Assembly: GCA_039810885.1 (NCBI GenBank)
Contig: JBDHXV010000072.1
Coordinates: 1 to 6,682, forward strand
Reading direction: 5' to 3'
Origin: BJGO01 sp039810885
GTDB taxonomy: Bacteria > Bacteroidota > Bacteroidia > Chitinophagales > UBA10324
Length of the DNA: 6,682 nt
How positions within the stretch are numbered: position 1 is the stretch's first letter; each line of letters opens with the position of its first letter. The translations under genes were made by a program, and so were the position numbers. This document shows positions 6,638 through 6,682 of the stretch, in pieces. The notes beneath the pieces were generated by a model, which saw only the letters and a list, made by a program, of their open reading frames with translations, had not been told where the DNA came from and ran no database searches.

Positions 6638-6682
6638 ACATTAGCTGTTTTCTACTCTTCTACAAACGATAATTTGTTTCTC
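6638..6682 (-). other. Upstream edge, probably the end of a preceding gene
   Basis: Read on the minus strand, all three frames close within these 45 bases: stops at 6660-6662, 6652-6654 and 6641-6643. A preceding operon gene could end at any of them. The frame closing at 6652-6654 gives a natural-looking tail (RNKLSFVEE). The visible piece is too short to identify or to call as a coding sequence, and no promoter for tssK can be recognised in it. Confidence 0.25.

Noticed and set aside
6660..6672. Bacteroidota -7 promoter element (TAnnTTTG) upstream of tssK
   Set aside because: The best candidate has the wrong spacing (TA, three bases, TTTG) and no visible -33 partner before the window edge.

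Overview
The window reads as chromosomal DNA of a Bacteroidota bacterium. It is AT-rich, with short AT-rich intergenic gaps and little Shine-Dalgarno signal. It carries two proteins that fit the Bacteroidota-type (subtype iii) type VI secretion system, and a large Thr/Ser/Asn-rich Ig/PKD-like repeat protein of the kind usually exported by the type IX secretion system. The genus cannot be named from the sequence.

All four genes lie on the minus strand, so transcription runs from right to left. (1) 6637-5489 encodes a TssK-like T6SS baseplate subunit. (2) 5471-4968 encodes a TssO-like single-span inner-membrane protein with a coiled-coil periplasmic tail. (3) 4959-3763 encodes an unrecognised 398-residue exported protein with a possible TonB-C-like fold near its end. 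(4) 3704 to beyond base 1 encodes the first 1234 residues of a very large secreted multidomain protein: signal peptide, an N-terminal beta domain, about six 75-residue Ig-like repeats, then about six longer PKD-like domains. Its C-terminus lies outside the window. Gaps are 17, 8 and 58 bp, so the first three genes look like one operon and the fourth may be its tail or an independent unit. The plus strand holds only antisense shadow ORFs.

Proposed working picture: TssK links the baseplate to the envelope anchor. In subtype iii systems TssN/O/P/Q/R replace the usual TssJ/L/M anchor, and TssO is one of those parts. The 398-residue protein, 8 bp downstream of tssO, is a candidate periplasmic or outer-membrane partner. 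The giant repeat protein could be a surface adhesin encoded beside the secretion apparatus; a functional link is inference from position only. The most striking direct observations are a 493-residue stretch of the giant protein with no Asp or Glu, a two-repeat higher-order duplication of about 459 bp, and a cysteine pair kept in almost every domain.
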